NCBI GenBank assembly: GCA_019237355.1 | Contig: JAFAHH010000263.1 | Coordinates: 1 to 8,882, forward strand | DNA length: 8,882 nt | Direction of reading: 5' to 3' | From: Acetobacteraceae bacterium | GTDB lineage: Bacteria; Pseudomonadota; Alphaproteobacteria; Acetobacterales; Acetobacteraceae | Shown: positions 1 through 5,722 of the stretch, piece after piece | How the letters are laid out: the number at the start of each line of letters is the position of its first letter | Numbering within the stretch: the stretch's first letter is position 1 | Made by a program: the position numbers and the translations under genes | The notes under the pieces: model-generated | What the model saw: only the letters and a program-made list of their open reading frames with translations | What the model was told of the DNA's origin: nothing | Database searches by the model: none

Positions 1-138
1 ACCGCCGGGGACCCGCTGTCGCCCGATCCGGCCCTGGGGGGCGCCGCCCTCGGGCTTGCCAGCCTCTACGCCTCGGCGGGCTTCTCTTCGGCGCCGGCCA
101 TGGCTGGATTCGCCAGCATGTCGGCCGGGCTCGGCTGA
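1..138 (+). CDS. 3' end of an unidentified Ala/Gly-rich protein
   Basis: Reading from the first base, frame 1 is open for 45 codons and stops at TGA 136-138. The visible residues begin TAGDPLSPDP and end FASMSAGLG. They are rich in Ala, Gly, Ser and Leu, with a mildly hydrophobic middle (LGGAALGLASLYASAGF). There is no motif I can assign, and the start lies outside the window. The supporting evidence is only an uninterrupted GC-rich frame running to the edge, which is weak in DNA of this composition. The next feature downstream is a 35-base repeat starting 27 bases after the stop. It could be a real C-terminus, a decayed tail or a chance frame. Confidence 0.3.
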   Translation, partial: TAGDPLSPDPALGGAALGLASLYASAGFSSAPAMAGFASMSAGLG

Positions 139-165
139 TGCCTGCCCCCCGTCCCGCCGCCGGTC

Positions 166-200
166 AGCTTCGCGGCGGCGGGATCGCGGCGAATCAGAGC
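166..200 (+). repeat. Direct repeat copy A (35 bases)
   Basis: Bases 166-200 match 3293-3326 in the same orientation, with about 32 identical positions. Both begin AGCTTCGCG, share an unbroken run of 16 bases (CGGCGGGATCGCGGCG), and end TCAGAGC. The differences are one G/C substitution and AA versus G just before the last seven bases. Each copy lies shortly after a stop codon. The copies flank the heme-protein gene pair. The family is not known to me. Confidence 0.6.
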
Positions 201-566
201 CTCCCGCAACTTCTCGGTGGAATAGTTCAGCAGCCCATCCGCGCCGTATTATTTGCAAATATCCAGCTTCTCCTGAGAAGACGCCGCTGCGATTACCCGC
301 GCGCCAGCCGTCTTGGCGATATCTATCGCGGCGAGGCCGCCCGCCGCCGCGCCCAGCACGAGCACGGTTTCGGCAGCAACCAACCCGGTGTGGTCGAGCA
401 GCGCGTGCCACGAGGTGCCATATGCGAGCACGATCACGGATGCGACTTCGTATCTCACCCCTTCCGCCAAAACGAAGCAATTATCCGCACTCCCGATGGT
501 CTCTTCAGCGAACCCGCCCAGGTTGCAATAACAGGTAACCCTCTGACCCGGCCGAGTCGTATTTGG
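195..566 (-). pseudogene. Quinone oxidoreductase / zinc-type alcohol dehydrogenase (MDR) remnant
   Basis: The minus-strand translation reads like the middle of an NADPH:quinone oxidoreductase of the medium-chain dehydrogenase/reductase family. In order it has PGQRVTC, GGFAEETIGSAD, LAEGVRYEVASVIVLAYGTSWHAL, then the Rossmann segment LVLGAAAGGLAAIDIAKTAGARVIAAAS and QEKLDICK. A TAA stop at 249-251 interrupts it, and the same frame then continues as YGADGLLNYSTEKLREAL, which is the family's usual next segment. The nucleotide-binding loop reads GAAAGGLAA where the family normally has GAAGGVGLAA, so it appears one residue short. Both the N-terminal catalytic domain and the C-terminal third are missing. 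The homology fades near 566 and near 195, where repeat A begins. I call it a dead, doubly truncated gene. The family assignment rests on recognising the motifs. Confidence 0.75.
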
Positions 567-685
567 ACTTGCTTTAGCTGTCCACCAGCCGTGCCGACCC
601 GCGAGGGATGCCACGACGGCCAATCGGGCCCGGCGCGTAATAAGGCTTGCAAGGGATTATCTGTCCGCGCAACGTAACTTGAAAT

Positions 686-690
686 GGGGA
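686..690 (+). promoter_or_regulatory. Ribosome binding site for the heme protein
   Basis: GGGGA at 686-690 lies six bases upstream of ATG 697. This favours 697 over the in-frame TTG at 679, which has no comparable purine run in front of it. Confidence 0.55.
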
Positions 691-696
691 ACGGCC

Positions 697-2574
697 ATGC
701 TACGGATGCTGTCCAAAGTGCTGGAAATCCTGGTTCTACAGTTTGTAGCCACAAGCATTTCGGCCTTTGGCATTTTAGGCGGGCCCGAACTCGCGTCCGC
801 ACAGCAACCCCCCGCGTTTGCAATCAGTCCCACTCCGCCGTCGGAATTGAATCCGACCGGAGGAGGGCCCGCCCAGGCGACCTTACAGCAGGCCGCGGAG
901 TTTGCTTGGGAAGAATTTTTTGCTTTGAACTGGCCGGCTGGCCCGAGCGGGCAAATCACCCAGCGCGATACCCCCTCCCCGACCTGCGCGTTCGGAGATC
1001 AGTCCTCGAACTGCGCCGGCGCGCTGGTGTGGGAAACATTCCGAGGCAAGGTCGAAATATTTCCTGGTGACTTCAATCCTCCTCCGGGTTACAGCGCGAC
1101 CGCTCCGTCATATGGATATGACGCCCCTCCGCAATACAATTACGGGACAAACCAAGATGGTTCTCCAGTGGGGCCTTGTCTGGGCCCGCCGCCTCCGCCG
1201 ACCCCATGGGTGAATCTGGACGAAACCGACCAGATTACCGTGGATTCGATGTTTGCCGGCGTCGTCTCGGTTAAGCCCTCTGCCAACAATAGCGCACCAC
1301 AGTTGATCCGTTATCTGGCCAAAGCCAATCGCACGGAATACGCCTATATTGCCAAGCATCAATGGTGGGATGGCAGTGCCCCGGTCGGGGATACCGCCAC
1401 CTATGTTAAGGCCAACAAGCAAGACCCGCCGAATGGGGACAGCTATGTGTTGCTGCCCCCCAATACGAATGAGAAACAGAATACGATTGAGATAAAGGCG
1501 GGGTGGCGTGTGCTCGATCCCAGCAAAGAGGACAGCCGGAGATTTCACACAGCAACAGTGCGGTATTACGAAAAAGCCAGCAACGGCAACATCTGCTATC
1601 AACAAGCAACCTTCGCTCTCGTTTCTCTGCACATCATCCAAAAGACGCCGATGGCCCCCTACTTCATCTACGCAACCTTCGAGCAGGCGGACAACATTCT
1701 CGATGCCCACGGTAAGCCTGCGGAAGACGTCGACGGCGCTCGGCTTCAGGCGCCTACGCCGCCGACCACGCCTTCGGTAACGCTCAATGACACCGACCAG
1801 GTAAATTCCTCCTATCATATCCCTCCGCAGGTCGTGGTGCCGGCGAACGATGGGAACGCTGAGTATTGCGCAAAGCCTCCCGCGACTCCATCTAATATGC
1901 TGTTTTACCTCAATACTAACTTCAATCCCAACAATCCTAGCGCTCCCTCAGGGCTGCCTATTGGGGGTTACATTTGCATCAATCAGCGCGATAACGGTAT
2001 TCCGCCAATCATCATCGACGCGAATACAACAGCTCACGCCCTAATTCAGAGCTACAGCGCTGCCCATGGCATCACGAATTCCGTGTGGCAGTATTATAAG
2101 CTTGTCAACGTACAGTACCTACCCATCAACAAGGATCACCCCGGCCTTTACGGCACCCAAACGGGAGAGAATGACTTCCTGCATGCCAGTAATCCGAGCA
2201 CTTACTATCTCGCCAATATAGTCGTCGAAACCAACCGCCCCCTACAACTTTTCAGCGGAAGCTTGGTCCCAGGGGTTACTTCTAATACCACGGGCTCGAA
2301 TAGCGACTACGACAGCCAATTCGGTGGCCAGCCTGGCCCGGGCATCCACAGCAACATGTTTTATGGAGGCAACGCTTACAACATGGGTGGCTGTATGGGA
2401 TGCCACGGCGCCCAGGGCCAGAGCCGGGGCGGCGATTTCAGCGTGATCGTGGTTGAAGGACCAGTTCTGTCTCCGGAAGTGCCGGCACCGACTGGAATCA
2501 CCGGAGCCGCCGTGATCGAACGCAACAGATCGTTGAACGTGATCCCACGCAATTACGGTCGAAATAGGCACTAA
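697..2574 (+). CDS. Secreted single-heme cytochrome c family protein, function unknown
   Basis: A 625-residue protein starting at ATG 697, behind GGGGA. Residues 1-35 form a Sec signal peptide: MLRMLSK, a hydrophobic stretch to about residue 28, and a likely signal peptidase I site ELASA/QQ. The mature protein would be periplasmic. A conserved-looking N-terminal block has WEEFFALNWP (about 71-80) and WETFRGKVEIFPG. The middle has WVNLDETDQITVDSMFAGV, QLIRYLAKANRTEYAYI, IEIKAGWRVLDP and HIIQKTPMAPYFIYATFEQADNI. Near the C-terminus lies the only c-type heme motif, C566-M-G-C569-H570, followed by GAQGQSRGGDFSVIV. I recognise the overall pattern as one of large single-CXXCH hypothetical proteins of soil proteobacteria, with no function known to me. 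The heme site at the C-terminal end of a long non-cytochrome body suggests an electron-accepting tail on a larger, possibly enzymatic, domain (inference). It probably shares a transcript with the small gene 51 bases downstream. Base composition looks more AT-rich than in the secretion genes to the right. Confidence 0.9.
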   Translation: MLRMLSKVLEILVLQFVATSISAFGILGGPELASAQQPPAFAISPTPPSELNPTGGGPAQATLQQAAEFAWEEFFALNWPAGPSGQITQRDTPSPTCAFGDQSSNCAGALVWETFRGKVEIFPGDFNPPPGYSATAPSYGYDAPPQYNYGTNQDGSPVGPCLGPPPPPTPWVNLDETDQITVDSMFAGVVSVKPSANNSAPQLIRYLAKANRTEYAYIAKHQWWDGSAPVGDTATYVKANKQDPPNGDSYVLLPPNTNEKQNTIEIKAGWRVLDPSKEDSRRFHTATVRYYEKASNGNICYQQATFALVSLHIIQKTPMAPYFIYATFEQADNILDAHGKPAEDVDGARLQAPTPPTTPSVTLNDTDQVNSSYHIPPQVVVPANDGNAEYCAKPPATPSNMLFYLNTNFNPNNPSAPSGLPIGGYICINQRDNGIPPIIIDANTTAHALIQSYSAAHGITNSVWQYYKLVNVQYLPINKDHPGLYGTQTGENDFLHASNPSTYYLANIVVETNRPLQLFSGSLVPGVTSNTTGSNSDYDSQFGGQPGPGIHSNMFYGGNAYNMGGCMGCHGAQGQSRGGDFSVIVVEGPVLSPEVPAPTGITGAAVIERNRSLNVIPRNYGRNRH

Positions 2575-2612
2575 TTGCACACCAAAAGGTAGCCTCTTAC
2601 CATCCAGGAGCA

Positions 2613-2618
2613 AAGGAG
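2613..2618 (+). promoter_or_regulatory. Ribosome binding site fixing a GTG start
   Basis: AAGGAG at 2613-2618 is seven bases upstream of GTG 2626. This is near-ideal spacing and supports the GTG start of the small gene. Confidence 0.7.
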
Positions 2619-2625
2619 AACTGCT

Positions 2626-2886
2626 GTGAGTACGAGCGTTGGATTCGCGAGCACAATCAAACCTTATTTCACTGACTGCTACCACCAGCATATGTTGACG
2701 GCGCCAACCCCTATCGATCTTTGGGACCCAAAGGCGGTGCAGCAAAAATTTCCGTTAATCAAAGCCAAAGTTGAGAGTGGTGATATGCCGGCCTCAGGTT
2801 GCCCGGAGGGTGTCTGGGACCCAAAAAAGCAAAACCAGTTTCTGAGCGATTTTGAGGCCTGGAAAAACGCGGGGTATCCTCCCTGA
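2626..2886 (+). CDS. Small conserved-type protein, partner of the heme protein
   Basis: An 86-residue protein starting at GTG with a strong AAGGAG site. It has no signal peptide or membrane segment, so it is probably cytoplasmic. The sequence has an N-terminal element TIKPYFTDCYHQHML (residues 10-24), then LWDPKAVQQKFPLIKAKVESG, then a dense motif MPASGCPEGVWDPKKQNQFL (54-73), and it ends DFEAWKNAGYPP. The IKPYF...C...H beginning and the MP...W...FLxDFxxWxxxGxPP ending resemble short cytochrome-like domains that normally start with a CXXCH site. Here only C18, H20 and H22 remain and no CXXCH is present, so it should not bind heme covalently (inference). Position and spacing suggest co-transcription with the large heme protein and a related role. 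I know of no assigned function. Confidence 0.8.
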   Translation: MSTSVGFASTIKPYFTDCYHQHMLTAPTPIDLWDPKAVQQKFPLIKAKVESGDMPASGCPEGVWDPKKQNQFLSDFEAWKNAGYPP

Positions 2887-3060
2887 TGGGCGCCAGCCAA
2901 CGTTGGCAATCGCCAGGGTGGCGGTGGATCCCCGTCCGGGCGAGACGATGGTAGGGGCACCGATACCGGCCTGAGATAGCCGTGCTGAAGCGCCCCCCTG
3001 GAGGCCTGGCAGGGCATATCTCTCGGTTAAGGACCAGGAGTATCCTAACTCTATGACTGC
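2887..3060. other. Intergenic stretch, no gene seen
   Basis: I see no coding frame with recognisable content here. It holds a perfect 12-base palindrome GCCAACGTTGGC at 2896-2907, ten bases after the small gene's stop. Flanking GGCG/CGCC could lengthen it into a hairpin, but no T-tract follows, so I do not call it a terminator. The octamer ATGACTGC is duplicated in tandem at 3053-3060 and 3061-3068, at the start of the IS66 relic. Confidence 0.5.
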
Positions 3061-3168
3061 ATGACTGCGAACATCGATGGTTGCGCTGAGGTGATCACCT
3101 CGGCGCCGCGCCGGCGTCGCTGGCCGGCGGAAGAGAAGGCGCCGATCGTGCAGTAGACTTACGCAGCG
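3061..3168 (+). pseudogene. IS66-family TnpA N-terminal relic with nonsense codon
   Basis: From ATG 3061 the frame reads MTANIDGCAEVITSAPRRRR, then WPAEEKAPIVQ, then TAG at 3154-3156, then TYA. This matches the N-terminus of the IS66 accessory protein TnpA (a helix-turn-helix DNA-binding protein), which typically runs EVITS..RRRRWPAEEKARIVQETYAPG. The TAG sits exactly where GAG (Glu) is expected, so it is a single-base nonsense change. TnpA is usually above 100 residues. Here the homology stops about 35 codons in, and no tnpB or tnpC follows. The element is dead. Terminal inverted repeats were not found nearby. Confidence 0.75.
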
Positions 3169-3287
3169 CAAAGGGCAACATCGTCGCCGTGACGTCGGGC
3201 AGCGCCACCTACCATCTGGTCATCGCCAATGCCGGCGCCCAGCGCGGGTTCGCGCTGTCTACGGCCCCCGACGGCGCACCCAGCTGA
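3156..3287 (+). pseudogene. Tail fragment of an unidentified gene
   Basis: A frame different from the IS66 relic is open through this stretch. It reads GNIVAVTSGSATYHLVIANA, then GAQRGFALSTAPDGAPS, and ends TGA at 3285-3287. It has no start codon of its own in a sensible place. The composition resembles a real C-terminus (alternating hydrophobic residues ending in a polar tail), but I recognise no family. Repeat copy B starts five bases after the stop. The first residues, up to about 3168, overlap the IS66 relic, so the true junction probably lies inside 3160-3175. It may be a chance frame. Confidence 0.25.
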
Positions 3288-3292
3288 CCACG

Positions 3293-3326
3293 AGCTTCGC
3301 GCCGGCGGGATCGCGGCGGTCAGAGC
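3293..3326 (+). repeat. Direct repeat copy B (34 bases)
   Basis: The second copy of the repeat described at 166-200, in the same orientation, about 3.1 kb away. It begins AGCTTCGCG, carries the identical 16-base core, and ends TCAGAGC. It sits five bases after the TGA of the preceding frame. Confidence 0.6.
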
Positions 3327-3374
3327 GCGTAATGCAGGCTTACGGTTACCTCGCCCTCTCGCTGTTTCACGCGT

Positions 3375-3716
3375 TTACGGTCGGCGGCCAAGCTGCGTAG
3401 GAAATTGCGAAGGGCCGACAATCTTAGCCGCTTCTTCGTTGTCAACGTCATCCTTCAGCGGTTCCGGAGCGCGAGCGGTTTCAGAGTCGTGGGTGGCCCG
3501 GATCCCATGGTAATGAATGTTAAATCTCATATCAGTTCCATTATAGATGATAAGAAGCACGCCCTTCGGATGAAACGCATGTTTCTCGAGTATGTAAGCG
3601 ATGACCTGCTGCGCTTCAGCGAGTGATGTCTTGGCGGTCTGGGGCTCGATCTTCCAAATGATTTGCTTGGCTCGCAAAAAGGCTAGAGCATGTTTGTTTT
3701 TAGCAGAAACAAACAT
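3375..3716 (-). CDS. Hypothetical protein, possibly 5'-truncated
   Basis: A minus-strand frame of 113 codons ending at TAA 3375-3377. From about residue 14 it has protein-like composition: FLRAKQIIWKIEPQTAKTSL, AEAQQVIAYILEKHAFHPKG, VLLIIYNGTDMRFNIHYHGI, and a charged C-terminus with PEPLKDDVDNEEAAKIVGP. It has no membrane segment or signal peptide. The only ATG (3714-3716) lies in the outer arm of a perfect hairpin at 3683-3723, and a TAG stands two codons upstream. The first dozen residues are therefore probably encoded by the repeat, and the original 5' end may be lost. A TTG about 15 codons in is another candidate start. I do not recognise the family. It could equally be a decayed gene. 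There is no clear ribosome binding site. Confidence 0.45.
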   Translation of the reverse strand: MFVSAKNKHALAFLRAKQIIWKIEPQTAKTSLAEAQQVIAYILEKHAFHPKGVLLIIYNGTDMRFNIHYHGIRATHDSETARAPEPLKDDVDNEEAAKIVGPSQFPTQLGRRP

Positions 3717-3723
3717 GCGCTAG
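3683..3723. repeat. CTAG-bounded perfect hairpin
   Basis: A 12-bp perfect stem, GCATGTTTGTTT (3688-3699) with AAACAAACATGC (3707-3718), and a 7-base loop. It is bounded by CTAGA on the left and GCTAG on the right. It resembles intergenic palindromic repeats of Hyphomicrobiales. It overlaps the first codons of the minus-strand hypothetical frame. Confidence 0.7.
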
Positions 3724-3734
3724 CGAGTCTTGTT

Positions 3735-3786
3735 CGAGAGCCGATTCACGCTTTCCGACGTTCCGCCTCGAGCGATCGTGCTCTAG
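3735..3786. repeat. Imperfect CTAG-type palindrome
   Basis: The left arm CGAGAGCCGATTCACGC pairs imperfectly with the right arm GCGATCGTGCTCTAG, with several mismatches. The left-arm string GATTCACGC also occurs in the palindrome at 6314-6384, which suggests the same repeat family in decayed form. Its right edge coincides with the left edge of the MITE-like element. Confidence 0.35.
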
Positions 3787-4021
3787 CAGTTTGCTGAAAA
3801 AGGCCAGGGCCCTGCCCTGGACCCGTCATGCGTCGTGCGAAGAGCACGCTCCTCGCGTGACGAGCATGCTGTTCGCATGACGGGGCCGAAAGGCACCAGA
3901 CCCCACCCACTAAGTGATTGGATTGCAAAGGCTCTGCCTTTGCTGGGATCCAGGGGCAAAGCCCCTGGCCTTCTTTCGTTGCTTTACGAATGACCGACTT
4001 CAGCGTTTTTCAGCAGACTGC
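3786..4021. mobile_element. MITE-like non-autonomous element, about 236 bases
   Basis: Terminal inverted repeats of 16 bases match at 15 positions: GCAGTTTGCTGAAAAA at the left (3786-3801) and the reverse complement of GCAGTCTGCTGAAAAA at the right (4006-4021). CTCTAG lies at the left boundary and GCTAGAG just outside the right end, so the inverted similarity extends into CTAG target-like sequence. There is no transposase. Three internal perfect hairpins are visible: CCAGGGC/GCCCTGG (3804-3820), GCAAAGGC/GCCTTTGC (3925-3943) and CCAGGGGC/GCCCCTGG (3950-3968). Length, ends and lack of a gene fit a miniature inverted-repeat element mobilised by a transposase elsewhere. The parent IS family is not determined. 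Confidence 0.65.
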
Positions 4022-4053
4022 GCTAGAGTGGCGGGAATCTCGATTGATCGGCA

Positions 4054-4199
4054 TCACTCCAGGCTACCTCGCAAAACTTGGCGTGTACCGAGCCGGAACA
4101 GTAGCGTCAGCGCGATTGCTACTGTGAGATCGAGGGCCAGGGCTGCCGCCAATGCTGCGGACCGCAGGGGAAGGATAAATGATCTTGTGTAGCCAAGGC
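4054..4199 (-). other. Hydrophobic open frame downstream of gspK, possible remnant
   Basis: Past the gspK stop, a minus-strand frame offset from gspK stays open to TGA 4054-4056. It reads RSFILPLRSAALAAALALDL, then TVAIALTLLFRLGTRQVLRG, then SLE. This would be one membrane helix followed by a basic patch. It has no ATG or GTG and no ribosome binding site. It might be a relic of a following membrane-anchored T2SS gene such as gspL or gspM, or chance. I give it little weight. Confidence 0.2.
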
Positions 4200-5030
4200 T
4201 TATGGCCCGGCAAGCAGGCTGGGTATCACTACCGCCTCACGTGCCAGGAGCTCGTATCGCCGCGTGTTGTCCAGCGCGTTGGTACGGACCACCACGCGTT
4301 CGCTGAACCCGGTGCGCCGCGGGCCATGGACGATCACGCTCACCGTCACGACCTGCGGGGTGTTGATCGTGCCCCGGTTGGTCGCAGCCCGCACCCGCTC
4401 CCCGAGGGCCGCCGCGACGATCGGATCGGTCGTCGACGCATCGGGATCATCGTCGGTGTACAGCGTGAGATGCGGCCTTAGGACTGCAAGCAGGGGCGGG
4501 GTCATCCCTAGCACGGCCCCCAGCTCGTCCAGGCTTTCGAATGGCGCGCCGGGCGGGCCGTAATCTCGTCCGGCGGCCGCATATTGCGGGGCCTTGGCCC
4601 CCGTAGGACGCGGTTGCTGCCCCGCGGCCCGCCAATCGGCGATCGCGGCGGCCAAGCTTAGTGCCGCCGGGGGGCTGACCCCGAGCTGCAGGAGCAGAGA
4701 CTGGAGCAGCTCCTCCGAAGCGATGTTCGGGTTTACCTTGCCCGCCTCATCATCGAGGCGCACCTCGATCAGGTATTGGCCGAATCGAAGTACATGCACG
4801 CTGCTATCTGGGTTCCAGTGCTGGTCCGACGTATCGAGCAGCCCAAAAATGGCTTGTTGCACGGCGCCATCGGCTGCGGCCTCTGCCGTGGCCCCGTCGA
4901 TCAGGTTTCGCGCGCGCTGGGTATCTTGCCGGCCGACCGCGACAAGGCTGGTCCCGAGCAGGGCGAGGAAGCCGAGTGCCCACAGGACCATGAGCAGGGC
5001 AAATCCGCGGTGCCGGGGGTCGCGCTTCAC
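4200..5030 (-). CDS. gspK: T2SS minor pseudopilin GspK
   Basis: The largest minor pseudopilin. With GspI and GspJ it forms the tip complex that starts assembly of the T2SS pseudopilus in the inner membrane. The GTG at 5028-5030 overlaps the gspJ stop as GTGA and gives 276 residues with a basic leader MKRDPRHRG, followed by the prepilin peptidase site G/FALLMVLWALGFLALLGTSL. The +5 glutamate of other pseudopilins is absent, as is usual for GspK. After the helix come LDDEAGKVNPNIASEELLQS, the AIADWRA segment, FESLDELGAVLGMTP and LRPHLTLYTDDDPDASTTD, which are the hallmarks of the GspK periplasmic domain with its helix-hairpin-like inserts. A farther GTG at 5069 would add 13 residues and overlap gspJ by 43 bases. 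The 5030 start fits the usual short leader better. It is the last clear gene of the block. Confidence 0.9.
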   Translation of the reverse strand: MKRDPRHRGFALLMVLWALGFLALLGTSLVAVGRQDTQRARNLIDGATAEAAADGAVQQAIFGLLDTSDQHWNPDSSVHVLRFGQYLIEVRLDDEAGKVNPNIASEELLQSLLLQLGVSPPAALSLAAAIADWRAAGQQPRPTGAKAPQYAAAGRDYGPPGAPFESLDELGAVLGMTPPLLAVLRPHLTLYTDDDPDASTTDPIVAAALGERVRAATNRGTINTPQVVTVSVIVHGPRRTGFSERVVVRTNALDNTRRYELLAREAVVIPSLLAGP

Positions 5031-5722
5031 GGCCGGTCGAGCTCCGGGGCGGCTATGATATCCGGCCACCGCCGCCGTGCTGATGGAGAAAGGGTCAGCC
5101 GCACACGAATCAGCGGGGGCAGCTCGGGCTCTGCCCAGGCGCTCGCCCAGCCACTCGGGCCCCAGAAGGCCAGTTCCATGCGGTCCACACCGCGCAGCAG
5201 CTCGGTTTCGGTGAAGGGCGGAGGCGCCCGAAGGTATTCCGCGTGCAGGTACGGCCTCCAGCGCAGGACCAGGCGATGGTAGCCATCCACAATTAGCGCG
5301 GCCTCGACTTGCCGGGTCGGAATACCCGGCAGCTCCGGCAAAGTGCTGAAGAACACAAGCCGGTCATGGGCGGCGGAGAAGCGAGCGTGCTGTGTCTCGT
5401 TGCCGGGGTCTATATTCGCAATCAGGTGCCGCAACGTGCGGTCCACGGCGTCCATCCCTTCTCGGGATTCACTTATGCGGCTGCCAGTGTTCCAGGCCAG
5501 CAAGCCGAATCGCGTCCCCTGCCCCAGGCCGATAACCAGCAAGGCAAGGACAACCAGCGCCACGAGAATCTCGATCAGAGTGAACCCCGTGCGCGGCTGG
5601 AACCTTTCCGACGATCGGGACCCCAATCCCGGGCCACCATTTTGCCGCGCAAAATGGGACCCGGTCCTCGCGAATTGCGAACCCGAGTCCGCCTGAAACG
5701 TTCGCGCTTTAGCGGCTCTCAT
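5027..5722 (-). CDS. gspJ: T2SS minor pseudopilin GspJ with an unusually long leader
   Basis: A minor pseudopilin of the GspI-J-K tip complex. The ATG at 5720-5722 overlaps the gspI stop as ATGA, and TGA 5027-5029 overlaps the gspK start as GTGA, so the three genes are translationally coupled. It has 231 residues. The prepilin motif is RTG/FTLIEILVALVVLALLVIG with Glu at +5, then SRISESREGMDAVDRTLRHL and RLVFFSTLPELPG, typical of GspJ. It ends with the LIRVRLTLSPSARRRWPD strand region. The leader before the cleavage site is 46 residues, against roughly 5-15 usually, and contains the stretch DSGSQFARTGSHFARQNGG. That stretch is encoded by a palindrome at 5629-5664, which looks like an in-frame insertion. 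No nearer start codon exists in frame. The M at 5809 lies deep inside gspI and is not the start. Confidence 0.88.
   Translation of the reverse strand: MRAAKARTFQADSGSQFARTGSHFARQNGGPGLGSRSSERFQPRTGFTLIEILVALVVLALLVIGLGQGTRFGLLAWNTGSRISESREGMDAVDRTLRHLIANIDPGNETQHARFSAAHDRLVFFSTLPELPGIPTRQVEAALIVDGYHRLVLRWRPYLHAEYLRAPPPFTETELLRGVDRMELAFWGPSGWASAWAEPELPPLIRVRLTLSPSARRRWPDIIAAPELDRP
5629..5664. repeat. Palindrome inside the gspJ leader
   Basis: A perfect 9-bp stem, CCATTTTGC (5637-5645) with GCAAAATGG (5649-5657), and a CGC loop. After a small internal mismatch the stem is extended by CCGGG (5629-5633) pairing with CCCGG (5660-5664). It is read through in the gspJ frame without a stop. It looks like a palindromic element inserted into coding sequence. 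Confidence 0.55.

Noticed and set aside
138..677. Long plus-strand frame opposite the MDR relic
   Set aside because: Arg/Pro-rich mirror of a minus-strand coding remnant; no ribosome binding site or family features.
679..696. TTG 679 as start of the heme protein
   Set aside because: It adds KWGTA before the signal peptide and has no binding site; ATG 697 has GGGGA six bases upstream.
1108..1818. 236-codon minus-strand frame inside the heme-protein gene
   Set aside because: Composition is Arg/Gly/Ile-rich shadow coding; the plus strand has a signal peptide, a heme motif and conserved-looking blocks.
2896..2907. Palindrome after the small gene as a terminator
   Set aside because: The stem is short and no T-run follows on the plus strand.
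3786..4021. CRISPR-like or RNA gene reading of the hairpin cluster
   Set aside because: There are no regularly spaced identical repeats; matching inverted ends explain it better as a MITE.
5030..5069. GTG 5069 as gspK start
   Set aside because: It overlaps gspJ by 43 bases and gives a longer leader; GTG 5030 makes the typical GTGA coupling and a 9-residue basic leader.
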